Notes under the pieces: generated by a model
Told to the model about the DNA's origin: nothing
Seen by the model: the letters and a program-made list of their open reading frames with translations, nothing else
The model's database searches: none
From: an uncultured Clostridia bacterium
Lineage (GTDB): Bacteria; Bacillota; Clostridia; Oscillospirales; Butyricicoccaceae
Assembly: GCA_910586575.1 (NCBI GenBank)
Contig: CAJUJQ010000031.1
Location: forward strand, 1 to 25,788
DNA: 25,788 nucleotides
Reading direction: 5' to 3'
Shown: positions 15,142 to 21,679 of the stretch, piece after piece
Layout: every line of letters starts with the position of its first letter
How positions within the stretch are numbered: position 1 is the first letter of the stretch
Program-made: the position numbers and the translations under genes

Positions 15142-15330
15142 AAAAAAGCCCGCACTGCGGGCCGTGGCTGCGCAAAAAAGATACCCCGCTGCTGCCGATG
15201 TCCCCAGATTAGTAACCTGCACGATTGGCAGGTGGGTCCCCTATCGTGCGCCGCTGTGCTTCCAACTTCCGCTTTTTGAGGGCGGGAGGCCTGCACTTGT
15301 CGCCCGAAAGATTTCGGGGTCCCGTTCAAG
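15142..15330 (-). ncRNA. Structured RNA candidate (6S-like RNA considered)
   Basis: No credible protein is encoded between 15029 and 15393. On the minus strand the segment is rich in stems: CCCGAAA/TTTCGGG, a GTGC...GCAC-closed domain, a central ACCTGC/GCAGGT hairpin flanked by two G-rich internal-loop strands (GGGGACC and TGGGGAC, themselves bounded by CGAT/ATCG), and at the 3' end GCCCGC-AGT-GCGGGC followed by six T. A long rod with a central open bubble and a terminator downstream of a housekeeping gene is what 6S RNA looks like, but I cannot match it to a consensus by eye. No strong promoter is seen, so it might be processed from the DUF1292 transcript. Confidence 0.35.
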
Positions 15331-15393
15331 AAATGTGGGTTAAAAAATGGAAACTGTCGTACAGAGCAGGGTGTTGATGTTTGGAACCTGTGC

Positions 15394-15687
15394 TTATTCT
15401 TCCTCATCCTCCGCCGGATCATACATGGATTCCACATCGTCCATGACCAGTTCAAAAACGCGGTCAGCCTCGGCGTCGTCGTCCACGGAAACCAGGATTT
15501 CCTCGCCGTCCTCCTCGACGACCTTGAGGATTACCACCTCGGCCTCTTCCTCCACCTTGAGGTCAGCCGGGATAAAGGCCATATAGGTTTCACCGTCCAT
15601 GCCGACGGTGTCAATATGTTCAAATTCTCTTTCGTTGCCTTCCTCATCGGTCAGCACGACATAATTATTGCCGAAATCGTCGCTCAT
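15394..15687 (-). CDS. DUF1292 (YrzB-like) acidic protein
   Basis: 97 residues, very acidic, with VVLTDEEGNEREFEHIDTV and a beta-rich core (GETYMAFIPAD, EAEVVILKVVEEDGEEILVSV) typical of DUF1292, a small cytosolic family of unknown function in Bacillota. ATG 15687 is used (GGAGGGG just upstream); an in-frame ATG at 15738 lies inside the leader near the promoter. In many relatives this gene sits with ruvX and alaS; here it is a single unit with its own promoter. Confidence 0.88.
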   Translation of the reverse strand: MSDDFGNNYVVLTDEEGNEREFEHIDTVGMDGETYMAFIPADLKVEEEAEVVILKVVEEDGEEILVSVDDDAEADRVFELVMDDVESMYDPAEDEEE

Positions 15688-15742
15688 TATGCCCCTCCGT
15701 TCGTTGTATGCCGGTTTTCCGGCGGAATCATCTTCCACTGAT

Positions 15743-15771
15743 ATGATACCGCATTTTCAGGAATTTGTAAA
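15743..15771 (-). promoter_or_regulatory. DUF1292 promoter
   Basis: -35 TTTACA (15771-15766), a 17-nt spacer and -10 TATCAT (15748-15743) on the minus strand. Confidence 0.7.
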
Positions 15772-15778
15772 CTGTTTT

Positions 15779-16051
15779 TTAGGCCCTATTTGAAAAATGC
15801 AATAAATTCGTCAAAGTAACCAAATCATGATTGCCGCCATATACATATGCAGGAATTTCTTTCGTGCCATATACCTTGTCAGCGAGCACGCTGCTGCCTG
15901 TGATATCGGTCCTATTCATAAGGGCAGAACCTCCGTCATTGCCAGGAGACAGTAAAAGACGACAGAATTCCCCAACCCATCCACTTATCTTTTCTGGGGG
16001 GCGTCCTTTCTTCCCCGTGTATTCCGGCGGGAGCAATCGCTCAATTCGCTT
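15779..16051 (-). pseudogene. IS5-family transposase remnant with internal deletion
   Basis: The upstream end reads KRIERLLPPEYTGKKGRPPE, the conserved N-terminus of IS5-type transposases, but a stop codon stands directly before it. After a short unrelated stretch the frame continues with ITGSSVLADKVYGTKEIPAYV, a segment from the catalytic core (the DKxYGTKEIR region) that normally lies well over 100 residues further on. The middle of the enzyme and everything after the second segment are missing, so it cannot be active. Similar 15-nt sequences (15781-15795 and 16147-16161, 13 of 15 matching) flank the unit, and ATTTGAAA cores occur at both ends, probably degenerate element ends. Confidence 0.72.
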
Positions 16052-16123
16052 TCATTATCCAGCGAAAAAGGCCCGCCGATGAGCGTGCGGACAATCCTCA
16101 AACAAGGTCTAAATATATATGAA

Positions 16124-16171
16124 AACAGGGCTGTTTCAAATGCATTAAGCCTTATTTGAAACAGTCCTGTT
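16124..16171 (-). terminator. 18-bp hairpin at the edge of the IS remnant; terminator for the gene at 16209
   Basis: Arms 16124-16141 and 16154-16171 pair over 18 positions with a single G-T wobble and a 12-nt loop, followed on minus by TTTTC. It ends the exported-protein operon. It contains the CTGTTTCAAAT/ATTTGAAACAG element-end sequence, so an insertion-sequence end may have been co-opted as the terminator (inference). Confidence 0.65.
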
Positions 16172-16208
16172 ATGATTTATGGAATTTCAGCCGGTGCAGA
16201 AGATACGG

Positions 16209-16880
16209 TTAATCAATTATGGTCTTTTCTTGCTGTTCTCCTTTGGTTCGAGACATTTCCTGCTGCATCTGTTGGAACATACTTTCAGATTCATAAACGG
16301 TCACGTAAATTCTGCCGCCCTTTGCAGTTTTCCATGACTGAATGGCAGGACGTGATTCAATTACACAATAGCCGCCGGTAAGCGGTCCTTTCCATAATGT
16401 TCCTTCGTTTTCAGGAAGCACGGAAGAGCGGCAAGCCTGATAAATTTCATCCGCTGATTGAAATCCGCCGTAAAGCCTTGCTGCGAAATCCAGAGTCTCT
16501 TGGAAATCTGCCCATGAGATCTCTCCCTGTGTTTGGAGGTCTGCCAATCGGGACGCATTCCAATAATGGATCAATTGCATACGTCGTCCAAAACGAACAG
16601 ACTGATAGTGATCGATAAAAACCGTAGTATAATCCGCTTTGTCGTTTGGCACGCTAAGAGAATAGGTTACCCCTAGTGTTGATTCCTCAACAATACGTTG
16701 GTCAATTCGCTCGATGTGCCAGTCCAGGCCGGAAATCTCTAACGCGGCAGCTATGGTTTCTTCTGACAGGGGAAACACAGAGCGTGGCAGCAATTGTTCC
16801 TTTTGTTTGTCGTATACCAATAAAACTCCCATCAGCAGTGCGGAAGCTAGGATTATCGCGATCCTAATGTACAATTTCAT
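16209..16880 (-). CDS. Membrane-anchored extracytoplasmic protein, unknown family
   Basis: 223 residues from ATG 16880 (GGAG 8 nt upstream); an ATG at 16985 in the same frame lies inside the preceding gene and is not favoured. Residues 1-25 (MKLYIRIAIILASALLMGVLLVYD) form one membrane anchor with a basic start, leaving about 195 residues outside. No motif is recognised. Three cysteines or fewer, mixed alpha/beta composition. Its start overlaps the end of the upstream secreted-protein gene by 17 nt, so they are co-translated. Codon use is much more AT-rich than in the flanking genes, consistent with transfer. Confidence 0.7.
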   Translation of the reverse strand: MKLYIRIAIILASALLMGVLLVYDKQKEQLLPRSVFPLSEETIAAALEISGLDWHIERIDQRIVEESTLGVTYSLSVPNDKADYTTVFIDHYQSVRFGRRMQLIHYWNASRLADLQTQGEISWADFQETLDFAARLYGGFQSADEIYQACRSSVLPENEGTLWKGPLTGGYCVIESRPAIQSWKTAKGGRIYVTVYESESMFQQMQQEMSRTKGEQQEKTIID

Positions 16881-17331
16881 AACCGCAACTCCGACATCTT
16901 TCAAGATAATAATATCTATATACGGATATATCATCGTTATCGAATCCAGCTGCTGGGCAATCTTGTACATAATGATCCACTTCATCTACACGATATGGTG
17001 ATCCAGTCCAGGCCGCAGAACCGCATGAAGGAGAAGCTTGCCTTTGCATTGGGGGATTTCCCATTATGAAAGAATACAATTTCCCGCTGTCATATTCATC
17101 CGATTTATAGAGCTCATTGATGTCTTTAAAGGTGTCAACTTCTATCATTTCTCTCTCTTGTGTTTCATCTAAAAAGTCGTCGTTTTCGCTTTCAGCATCA
17201 ACAGATATGACTGTGCAATCAATCTGCCCGCCTGCAATTGGAAATGATTCATTATCCAAGGCCAATGCTGAAGAGCTAAACACAAAACATGCAATAATAG
17301 CAAAAATCAAGTTAAAAAAAATGCGTTTCAA
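16864..17331 (-). CDS. Secreted Cys-containing protein, unknown family
   Basis: 155 residues beginning at TTG 17331, chosen because AAGGAG lies 8 nt upstream and no ATG fits. Signal peptide: basic MKR, hydrophobic IFFNLIFAIIACFVFSSS, then an ALALD cleavage site near residue 25. The mature part starts acidic (DAESENDDFLDETQERE). The C-terminal third holds cysteines in CGSAAW, DCPAAG and a final CRSCGYEIVH, which could form disulfides or a small zinc knuckle. It is transcribed from a consensus promoter together with the membrane-anchored gene that it overlaps. The partner relation suggests a secreted factor plus anchored companion; the function is not known. Confidence 0.7.
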   Translation of the reverse strand: MKRIFFNLIFAIIACFVFSSSALALDNESFPIAGGQIDCTVISVDAESENDDFLDETQEREMIEVDTFKDINELYKSDEYDSGKLYSFIMGNPPMQRQASPSCGSAAWTGSPYRVDEVDHYVQDCPAAGFDNDDISVYRYYYLERCRSCGYEIVH

Positions 17332-17472
17332 TTTTGATTCTCCTTTTCACGATACTGCAACGGTATTGATATGACCAGCTTTAGATCTATGTCTACACTC
17401 CGATGCGTATTGGGGTTCCCTCCTTTCTGTAACAGACAAGCTGTTGCGTATCACTCAATCAGCTCTATATTT

Positions 17473-17501
17473 ATTATAAAACATTATATTCCATCTGTCA
17501 A
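17473..17501 (-). promoter_or_regulatory. Consensus promoter of the exported-protein pair
   Basis: TTGACA (17501-17496), 17 nt, TATAAT (17478-17473) on the minus strand: an exact match to the housekeeping sigma consensus and the strongest promoter in the window. The leader is about 135 nt. At 17426-17416 it contains a full AAAGGAGGGAA ribosome-site sequence that is not followed by any start codon. Confidence 0.85.
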
Positions 17502-17790
17502 TATTTTTGATAAAATTCAAATGCTTTTCAAAATTCTTTTAAGCTGTAAGCGAGTAAAACTGATGTTCTACACACAAGCAGACCCCTATATAGTGTCTAA
17601 TACATTCGCCAATCACTATATATGACTAAAAAGAATGGAATTTTTGTATAACTTTTTGAATTTAGTTTTAAGGTTTTTTCGCGAATTACCATACTTTTTT
17701 TACAACGAAGGAAGAAAAAACGATAGAACATCAATGGATACCGCCCTTTTTCATATCTGCCCATCCGCGCATCGTTCAGAAACGTAAATA
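17502..17790. other. AT-rich gene-free stretch with an inverted repeat
   Basis: No supported gene. One 9-bp inverted repeat is visible (TATATAGTG at 17587-17595, CACTATATA at 17614-17622). Base composition changes abruptly to GC-rich at about 17770-17790, the likely right edge of the AT-rich island that starts near 15780. Confidence 0.5.
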
Positions 17791-17791
17791 G

Positions 17792-17881
17792 CAGCCGGCG
17801 GCCAGTCCCCGGAGAGACTGTCCGCCGGCTGTGAAGAAAGGATGTACAACAAACCCAGCCGTCCCTGTGACGGACGGCTGG
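17792..17881. repeat. Two long GC-rich hairpins
   Basis: First: CAGCCGGCGG (17792-17801) pairs with CCGCCGGCTG (17822-17831), extended after one mismatch by CAGTC/GACTG. Second: CCAGCCGTCC (17855-17864) pairs with GGACGGCTGG (17872-17881). Neither has a good T-tract. They lie between the AT-rich island and the dispersed hairpin cluster. Confidence 0.55.
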
Positions 17882-17927
17882 CAGCAGCAACAGAGAAAAG
17901 CCCCCGTCCCGCCCGCAGGCGAGGAAA

Positions 17928-18045
17928 GGATGCGAAGCATCCGAGGGGTCCAGGGGGCTTTGCCCCCTGGCGCTGTCCGCGCAGGACGCCGCCCCGGCGA
18001 GGGGCGGGGTTCCAAGGGGCGGCGCCCCTTGGCGCCCGCTGCGGA
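17928..18045 (-). repeat. Dispersed intergenic repeat: cluster of perfect GC hairpins
   Basis: Three perfect stems in a row: GGATGC/GCATCC (17928-17942), CCAGGGGGC/GCCCCCTGG (17950-17970) and CCAAGGGGC/GCCCCTTGG (18012-18032), with a further GC stem between. Read on minus, the stretch next to the second hairpin shares 20 identical bases (plus coordinates 17967-17986) with 21388-21407, where the adjacent hairpin has a different but still perfectly paired sequence. It follows kdgK and may also end that transcript. Confidence 0.65.
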
Positions 18046-18062
18046 GGCGATCCCGCGAAGCG

Positions 18063-19088
18063 TTACCGCTGGATACGGCCGGAGCCGTCGCCGCCCGCGA
18101 GCTTCTCGACCTCGGCGAGCGTTACCATATTATAGTCGCCCTCAATCGAGTGCTTCAGCGCAGAAGCCGCTACCGCGAATTCTACCGCCGACTGGGTGTC
18201 CTTGCCGGTCAGCAGCGCGTAAATCAAGCCGCCGCCGAAGGAATCGCCGCCGCCGACGCGGTCAATAATATGCAGGTCATATTTCTTGGAGAAGCAGTAT
18301 TCGTCCGCCTTCACGTCGTAGAGCATCGCGCTCCAGCCGTTGTCGGATGCCGAACGGGACTCGCGCAGCGTGATGGCAACCTTCTCAAAGCCAAACTTGT
18401 CCGCCAGCTGGCGCGCTACCGACTTGTAGCCCTCACGGTTGATTTCACCCGCATAAATGTCGGTTGCTTCCGCTTCGATGCCGAATACGTCCTTTGCGTC
18501 CTCCTCGTTGGAGATGCACACGTCAATATACTGGCAAAGGTCGGTCATGGCCTCCCGCGCCTGCTCACGCGTCCACAGCTTGCCGCGGTAGTTCAGGTCA
18601 CAGGAAATCTTGATGCCGCGCGCTTTGGCCGCCTTGCAGGCCTCGCGGCAGATATCAACAACATTCGCGCCCAGCGCCGGGGTGATGCCCGTGAAGTGGA
18701 ACCAGTCCACACCCTCGAAAATCTTCTCCCAGTCAAAGTCAGCCGTGCTGGCCTCCTGGATAGCGGAATGCGCGCGGTCATAAATGCAGACCGAGCCGCG
18801 CTGGGATGCGCCCTTCTCATTATAATAGATACCGACACGATCGCCGCCGCGGGTAATCAGGCTGGTGTCCACGCCGTAGCGGCGCAGGGAGTTGACCGCG
18901 CACTGTCCGATGGCGTGCGCAGGCAGCTTGGTCACAAACGCAGCGTCCAGGCCATAATTCGCCAGGGAAACCGCGACATTCGCCTCGCCGCCGCCAAAGC
19001 TGAATTCCAGGTGGTCGGCCTGTACAAAACGCTCGTAGTTATAGGGCTGCAAGCGGACCATCAATTCGCCAAAAGTTACTACCTTCAT
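18063..19088 (-). CDS. kdgK: 2-dehydro-3-deoxygluconokinase (PfkB family)
   Basis: Phosphorylates 2-keto-3-deoxygluconate (KDG) to KDPG in the cytosol. 341 residues with both ribokinase/PfkB signatures: GGGEANVAVSLA at 32-43 and DRVGGGDSFGGG at 276-287 (catalytic base Asp282, anion hole GGGD). The N-terminus KVVTFGELMVRL and the SCDLNYRGKLW segment resemble KDG kinases more than fructokinases. GGAGG lies 6 nt before ATG 19088. It is third after eda and a VOC gene; the 243-nt gap before it contains an 8-bp GCGCGCCG/CGGCGCGC hairpin (19153-19179), which may set relative expression. Substrate assignment rests largely on the eda neighbour. Confidence 0.88.
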   Translation of the reverse strand: MKVVTFGELMVRLQPYNYERFVQADHLEFSFGGGEANVAVSLANYGLDAAFVTKLPAHAIGQCAVNSLRRYGVDTSLITRGGDRVGIYYNEKGASQRGSVCIYDRAHSAIQEASTADFDWEKIFEGVDWFHFTGITPALGANVVDICREACKAAKARGIKISCDLNYRGKLWTREQAREAMTDLCQYIDVCISNEEDAKDVFGIEAEATDIYAGEINREGYKSVARQLADKFGFEKVAITLRESRSASDNGWSAMLYDVKADEYCFSKKYDLHIIDRVGGGDSFGGGLIYALLTGKDTQSAVEFAVAASALKHSIEGDYNMVTLAEVEKLAGGDGSGRIQR

Positions 19089-19331
19089 GGTGCTCCTCCA
19101 TTTTCATTCCGGTGATTGGGATATTTGTTTTGGGATGTTGTTTTCGGCATCTGCGCGCCGGATTTGAGATACGGCGCGCGTGCCGGTTCATACAGCTTCC
19201 TGCCCCGGGGAAGCGTGGTTGGGATTGGCAATTCAAAGAAAATTATGGCATGGGGCGGGGTACACGGATTTTGATGGGACAGTACCGCACGGCTCCGGTT
19301 GGTATGGTATGGTTGGAGGTACTGCCGGATG

Positions 19332-19679
19332 TTAAGCTTTGCCGACAAGATGGATGGCGAAACCGCCGATTTCGTCGGTCAGGTAAATGGCGTTCAGCTT
19401 GCCGTCCGCCTTGAACTTCGCGGAGTCCTCACGGAAGGTGAACCCGCGTGCTTCCAGCTCGGCCTTGGCCGCCGCGACATCGGGCGTGCCGATGGCGATA
19501 TGTCCGTTCCTGCCAAGGTACGGTTCTTTCATCACCTCGACAACGCCGCCCGCGAAAATCGAGCTGTTTCCAACCTTGACCGGGAAGCCGAACAGGGTGC
19601 AGAACATATCCGCCGCCTTGCGAGCTTCGTCCTCATTCGCGGCGTTAATGCCAATATGGGCGAGGGAATACTCAGCCAT
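19332..19679 (-). CDS. VOC-superfamily (glyoxalase-fold) protein in the KDG operon
   Basis: 115 residues, one VOC unit pair with repeated beta-alpha-beta-beta-beta modules (LAHIGINAANEDEARKAADMFCTLFG and GHIAIGTPDVAAAKAELEARGF). Possible metal ligands at the usual places are His8, Glu48, His60 and His110; the last is normally Glu in glyoxalase I, so chemistry is uncertain. ATG 19679 follows GGAGG by 6 nt and overlaps the eda stop by 8 nt, so it is coupled to the aldolase. It may be an isomerase, epimerase or detoxification step for keto-sugar acids, but the exact role is not known. Confidence 0.8.
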   Translation of the reverse strand: MAEYSLAHIGINAANEDEARKAADMFCTLFGFPVKVGNSSIFAGGVVEVMKEPYLGRNGHIAIGTPDVAAAKAELEARGFTFREDSAKFKADGKLNAIYLTDEIGGFAIHLVGKA

Positions 19680-20316
19680 TGCGGGCCTCCTTGACGATTG
19701 CGACCGACTTCTTGCACAGGTCGGTAATTTCGCCCCACTTCTGATTGTCAATCAGGTCAGCGGTTACCATATAGGAGCCGCCGCAGGCCGCGATAACGGA
19801 CGCCTTGGCGTAATCCGCAAGGTTCTTCAGCGAAATACCGCCGGTGGGCATCACCTTGAACATCGGGAACGGCGCGTTCATCGCCTTAATCTTGGCAAGG
19901 CCGCCGGACTGCTCCGCCGGGAAGAACTTCAACACCTCAAGCCCAAGCTTGTAGGCCATATGGTAATCGGTGGGCGTTGTGCAGCCAGGGAAGACCGGGA
20001 GGTTCTTGGACTGGGAATATTTCACAAGCTCGGGGTCCAGGCCGGGGGTGACAATAAACTGTGCGCCGGCGGCAAGGGCTTCGTCAATCTGCGCGATGGT
20101 GAGGACGGTGCCCGCGCCGACAATCATATCCGGGCAGGCTTCCTTCATCAGGCGGATAGCGGTCGCGGCGCCAGCGGCACGGAAGGTCACCTCAGCAACG
20201 GCAACGCCGCCGTCGCAGAGCGCCTTGGCAAGGGGGGCCGCGTCCCGCTCGGGGTTGTTGAGCTTAATGACCGGTACGACACCGATTTCAGAAATTTGAC
20301 GGGTAATCTGGTCCAT
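19672..20316 (-). CDS. eda: KDPG / 4-hydroxy-2-oxoglutarate aldolase
   Basis: Splits 2-keto-3-deoxy-6-phosphogluconate into pyruvate and glyceraldehyde 3-phosphate, the last step of uronate degradation and of the Entner-Doudoroff pathway. 214 residues, standard for the class I aldolase. Schiff-base Lys130 lies in EVLKFFPAE; Glu42 and Arg46 in AEVTFR; the phosphate-binding regions VGAGTV, TPGLDP and MPTGGI are intact. AAGGAG is 9 nt before ATG 20316. It is first in the eda-VOC-kdgK operon and divergent from an IclR-family regulator. Confidence 0.95.
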   Translation of the reverse strand: MDQITRQISEIGVVPVIKLNNPERDAAPLAKALCDGGVAVAEVTFRAAGAATAIRLMKEACPDMIVGAGTVLTIAQIDEALAAGAQFIVTPGLDPELVKYSQSKNLPVFPGCTTPTDYHMAYKLGLEVLKFFPAEQSGGLAKIKAMNAPFPMFKVMPTGGISLKNLADYAKASVIAACGGSYMVTADLIDNQKWGEITDLCKKSVAIVKEARNG

Positions 20317-20380
20317 AATGATGCTCTCCTTTTCGTTTCATAATGTGGAACGGCGTTTTATATTTTGTTTCGTTATTCAT

Positions 20381-20408
20381 ATTATATCCCTTTTCAAAAA
20401 AATTACAA
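20381..20408 (-). promoter_or_regulatory. Promoter of the eda-VOC-kdgK operon
   Basis: -35 TTGTAA (20408-20403), a 16-nt spacer and a consensus -10 TATAAT (20386-20381) on the minus strand. A GAAAC half-site (minus, around 20372-20368) lies just downstream. Confidence 0.6.
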
Positions 20409-20452
20409 GGGGAAAGCCCGGATTTTTTCGAGAATTGATTCACAAAATTTCA

Positions 20453-20495
20453 TTGCAATTTTCGGTGAAAAGAGTTAAAATGGAAACATGGTTTC
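20453..20495 (+). promoter_or_regulatory. IclR/KdgR-type gene promoter with two palindromic operators
   Basis: -35 TTGCAA (20453-20458), 17 nt, -10 TAAAAT (20476-20481). Palindrome TTTTC-GGT-GAAAA (20459-20471) fills the spacer, and GAAAC-ATG-GTTTC (20483-20495) lies right after the -10. The second resembles KdgR boxes of enterobacteria, which centre on GAAAC/GTTTC. The two centres are 24 bp apart. Autoregulation is likely, and control of the divergent operon possible. Confidence 0.65.
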
Positions 20496-20546
20496 ACGAT
20501 ATAAAACGGTATAGGCGTAATGGCAAACAGAAAAGGGGGCGCGCAC

Positions 20547-21353
20547 ATGGAAGAGCACGGGCCGGTACAATCGGTAGACCGCGCGTTTGAACTTATGGAG
20601 CGGCTGTGCGGGAGCCGGGACGGGCTGACGCTGCATGCGCTGAGCGAACAGAGCGGGCTGCACAAAAGCACGGTACACCGGCTGCTGGCGGCGCTGGGGG
20701 CGCGGGGCTATGTCCGGAAGGACGAGGAAAGCGGCCGGTACCGGATGACAACGCGCATCTGTGAATTGTCAGAGCAGGTTGTGGAGAGCCTGGACGTATT
20801 GCAGGTCTCGCGCGGCCCGATGGAGGCACTTTCCAGGTCAACCGGCGAAACAGTGCATCTCGTAGTACGCGAGGGAGACGAAATCGTCTACGTACACAAG
20901 GTGGAATCCGACGTCAGCTCCATGCGGATGTTTTCCCGGATTGGTATGCGCAGGCCAATGTACTGCACGGGCATGGGAAAAGCCATCCTTGCGGAGCTGC
21001 CAACGGATGAGGTCGAGCGCATTTGGGAAGCAAGCGACATCCAGGCATACACCGAACACACCATCACGTCACTGGCGCGCCTGAAAACGGCGCTGGAAGC
21101 GGTACGCCGCTGGGGCTGCGCAATCGACAACCAGGAGAACGAGCTGGGGGTACGCTGCATCGCGGCAACGATACACGATTACACGGGCGGCATTTGCGGG
21201 GCCCTGTCCATCAGCGCCCCGCTGCTGCGGATGAGCGACAGTAAAATTGCGCAGTTCCAGCCGCAGCTGCTGTCCGCCTGCGAGACAATCTCCCGCCGCA
21301 TGGGCGCGAGGGAACCGCTTGCGGGAGAACCTGATTATACTCGTGTGCGTTAA
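20547..21353 (+). CDS. IclR-family regulator, KdgR-like
   Basis: 268 residues from ATG 20547, with AAGGGGG 7 nt upstream; an ATG at 20520 is in frame but has a poorer site, and IclR proteins normally begin shortly before the VQSVDRAFELM motif. The winged helix covers about 8-70 (HALSEQSGLHKSTVHRLLAALGARGYV). The effector domain has GETVHLVVREGDEIVYVHKVES, GMRRPMYCTGMGKAILAELP and the C-terminal ISAPLLRMSD. Divergence from eda-VOC-kdgK and the GAAAC/GTTTC palindromes suggest that it responds to KDG or a related keto-acid. The effector is inferred from context only. Confidence 0.92.
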   Translation: MEEHGPVQSVDRAFELMERLCGSRDGLTLHALSEQSGLHKSTVHRLLAALGARGYVRKDEESGRYRMTTRICELSEQVVESLDVLQVSRGPMEALSRSTGETVHLVVREGDEIVYVHKVESDVSSMRMFSRIGMRRPMYCTGMGKAILAELPTDEVERIWEASDIQAYTEHTITSLARLKTALEAVRRWGCAIDNQENELGVRCIAATIHDYTGGICGALSISAPLLRMSDSKIAQFQPQLLSACETISRRMGAREPLAGEPDYTRVR

Positions 21354-21387
21354 AGTTTGCCGTTCGGTTCGCCTGCGCGGCGGGCGG

Positions 21388-21425
21388 TCCTGCGCGGACA
21401 GCGCCAGAGGGACTCATCCCTCTGG
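21388..21425 (+). repeat. Second copy of the dispersed hairpin repeat
   Basis: A 20-base stretch identical to the kdgK-downstream repeat is followed by the 9-bp stem CCAGAGGGA/TCCCTCTGG (21404-21425), then CTCCCTTTCTCC. Compared with CCAGGGGGC/GCCCCCTGG at 17950-17970 the arms differ at two paired positions, with compensating changes. It follows the IclR-family gene and may act as its terminator. Confidence 0.6.
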
Positions 21426-21663
21426 ACTCCCTTTCTCCGCTGCGGCGGGAATTGGAGCGGCAATCATCGTTGCTGCACATTGCCCTGCCTGCCAAACGGA
21501 TGGCGGGCGGGGTGGGTGAATACGGCAAATCTTTTCATCCGCGAGTATAAAAGCGTACCGCAAAGCAGGGCGGTCCCCCCGAAAAAAACTTTTCCCATTC
21601 CGGGAACTTTCTTTCCGAACCCCCGTCTAAGCAGACAGGACAGAAAAAAACAACTGGATTTTC
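21426..21663 (+). other. Gene-free upstream region of the stalk-domain protein gene
   Basis: No supported gene. A TATAAA at 21546-21551 could be a -10 element but has no good -35 partner. A small TTCCC/GGGAA hairpin lies near 21594-21608. Confidence 0.3.
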
Positions 21664-21679
21664 AAAGGAGGAACTTCCC

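Noticed and set aside
14991..15455. 154-codon minus-strand frame downstream of DUF1292
   Set aside because: Crosses two terminators and a stem-rich segment, with no ribosome site at any start; better read as non-coding RNA.
17597..17890. 97-codon minus-strand frame at the island boundary
   Set aside because: Spans the abrupt base-composition change and a hairpin, with no ribosome site.
17928..18045. CRISPR array
   Set aside because: Repeats are self-complementary hairpins of differing sequence, with no regular spacers.
17831..18268. 145-codon plus-strand frame over the hairpin cluster
   Set aside because: Arg/Pro-rich translation of repeated GC hairpins and of antisense kdgK.
19089..19331. 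Small gene between VOC and kdgK
   Set aside because: Only a weakly initiated frame that runs out of phase into kdgK; a GC hairpin is the sole clear feature.
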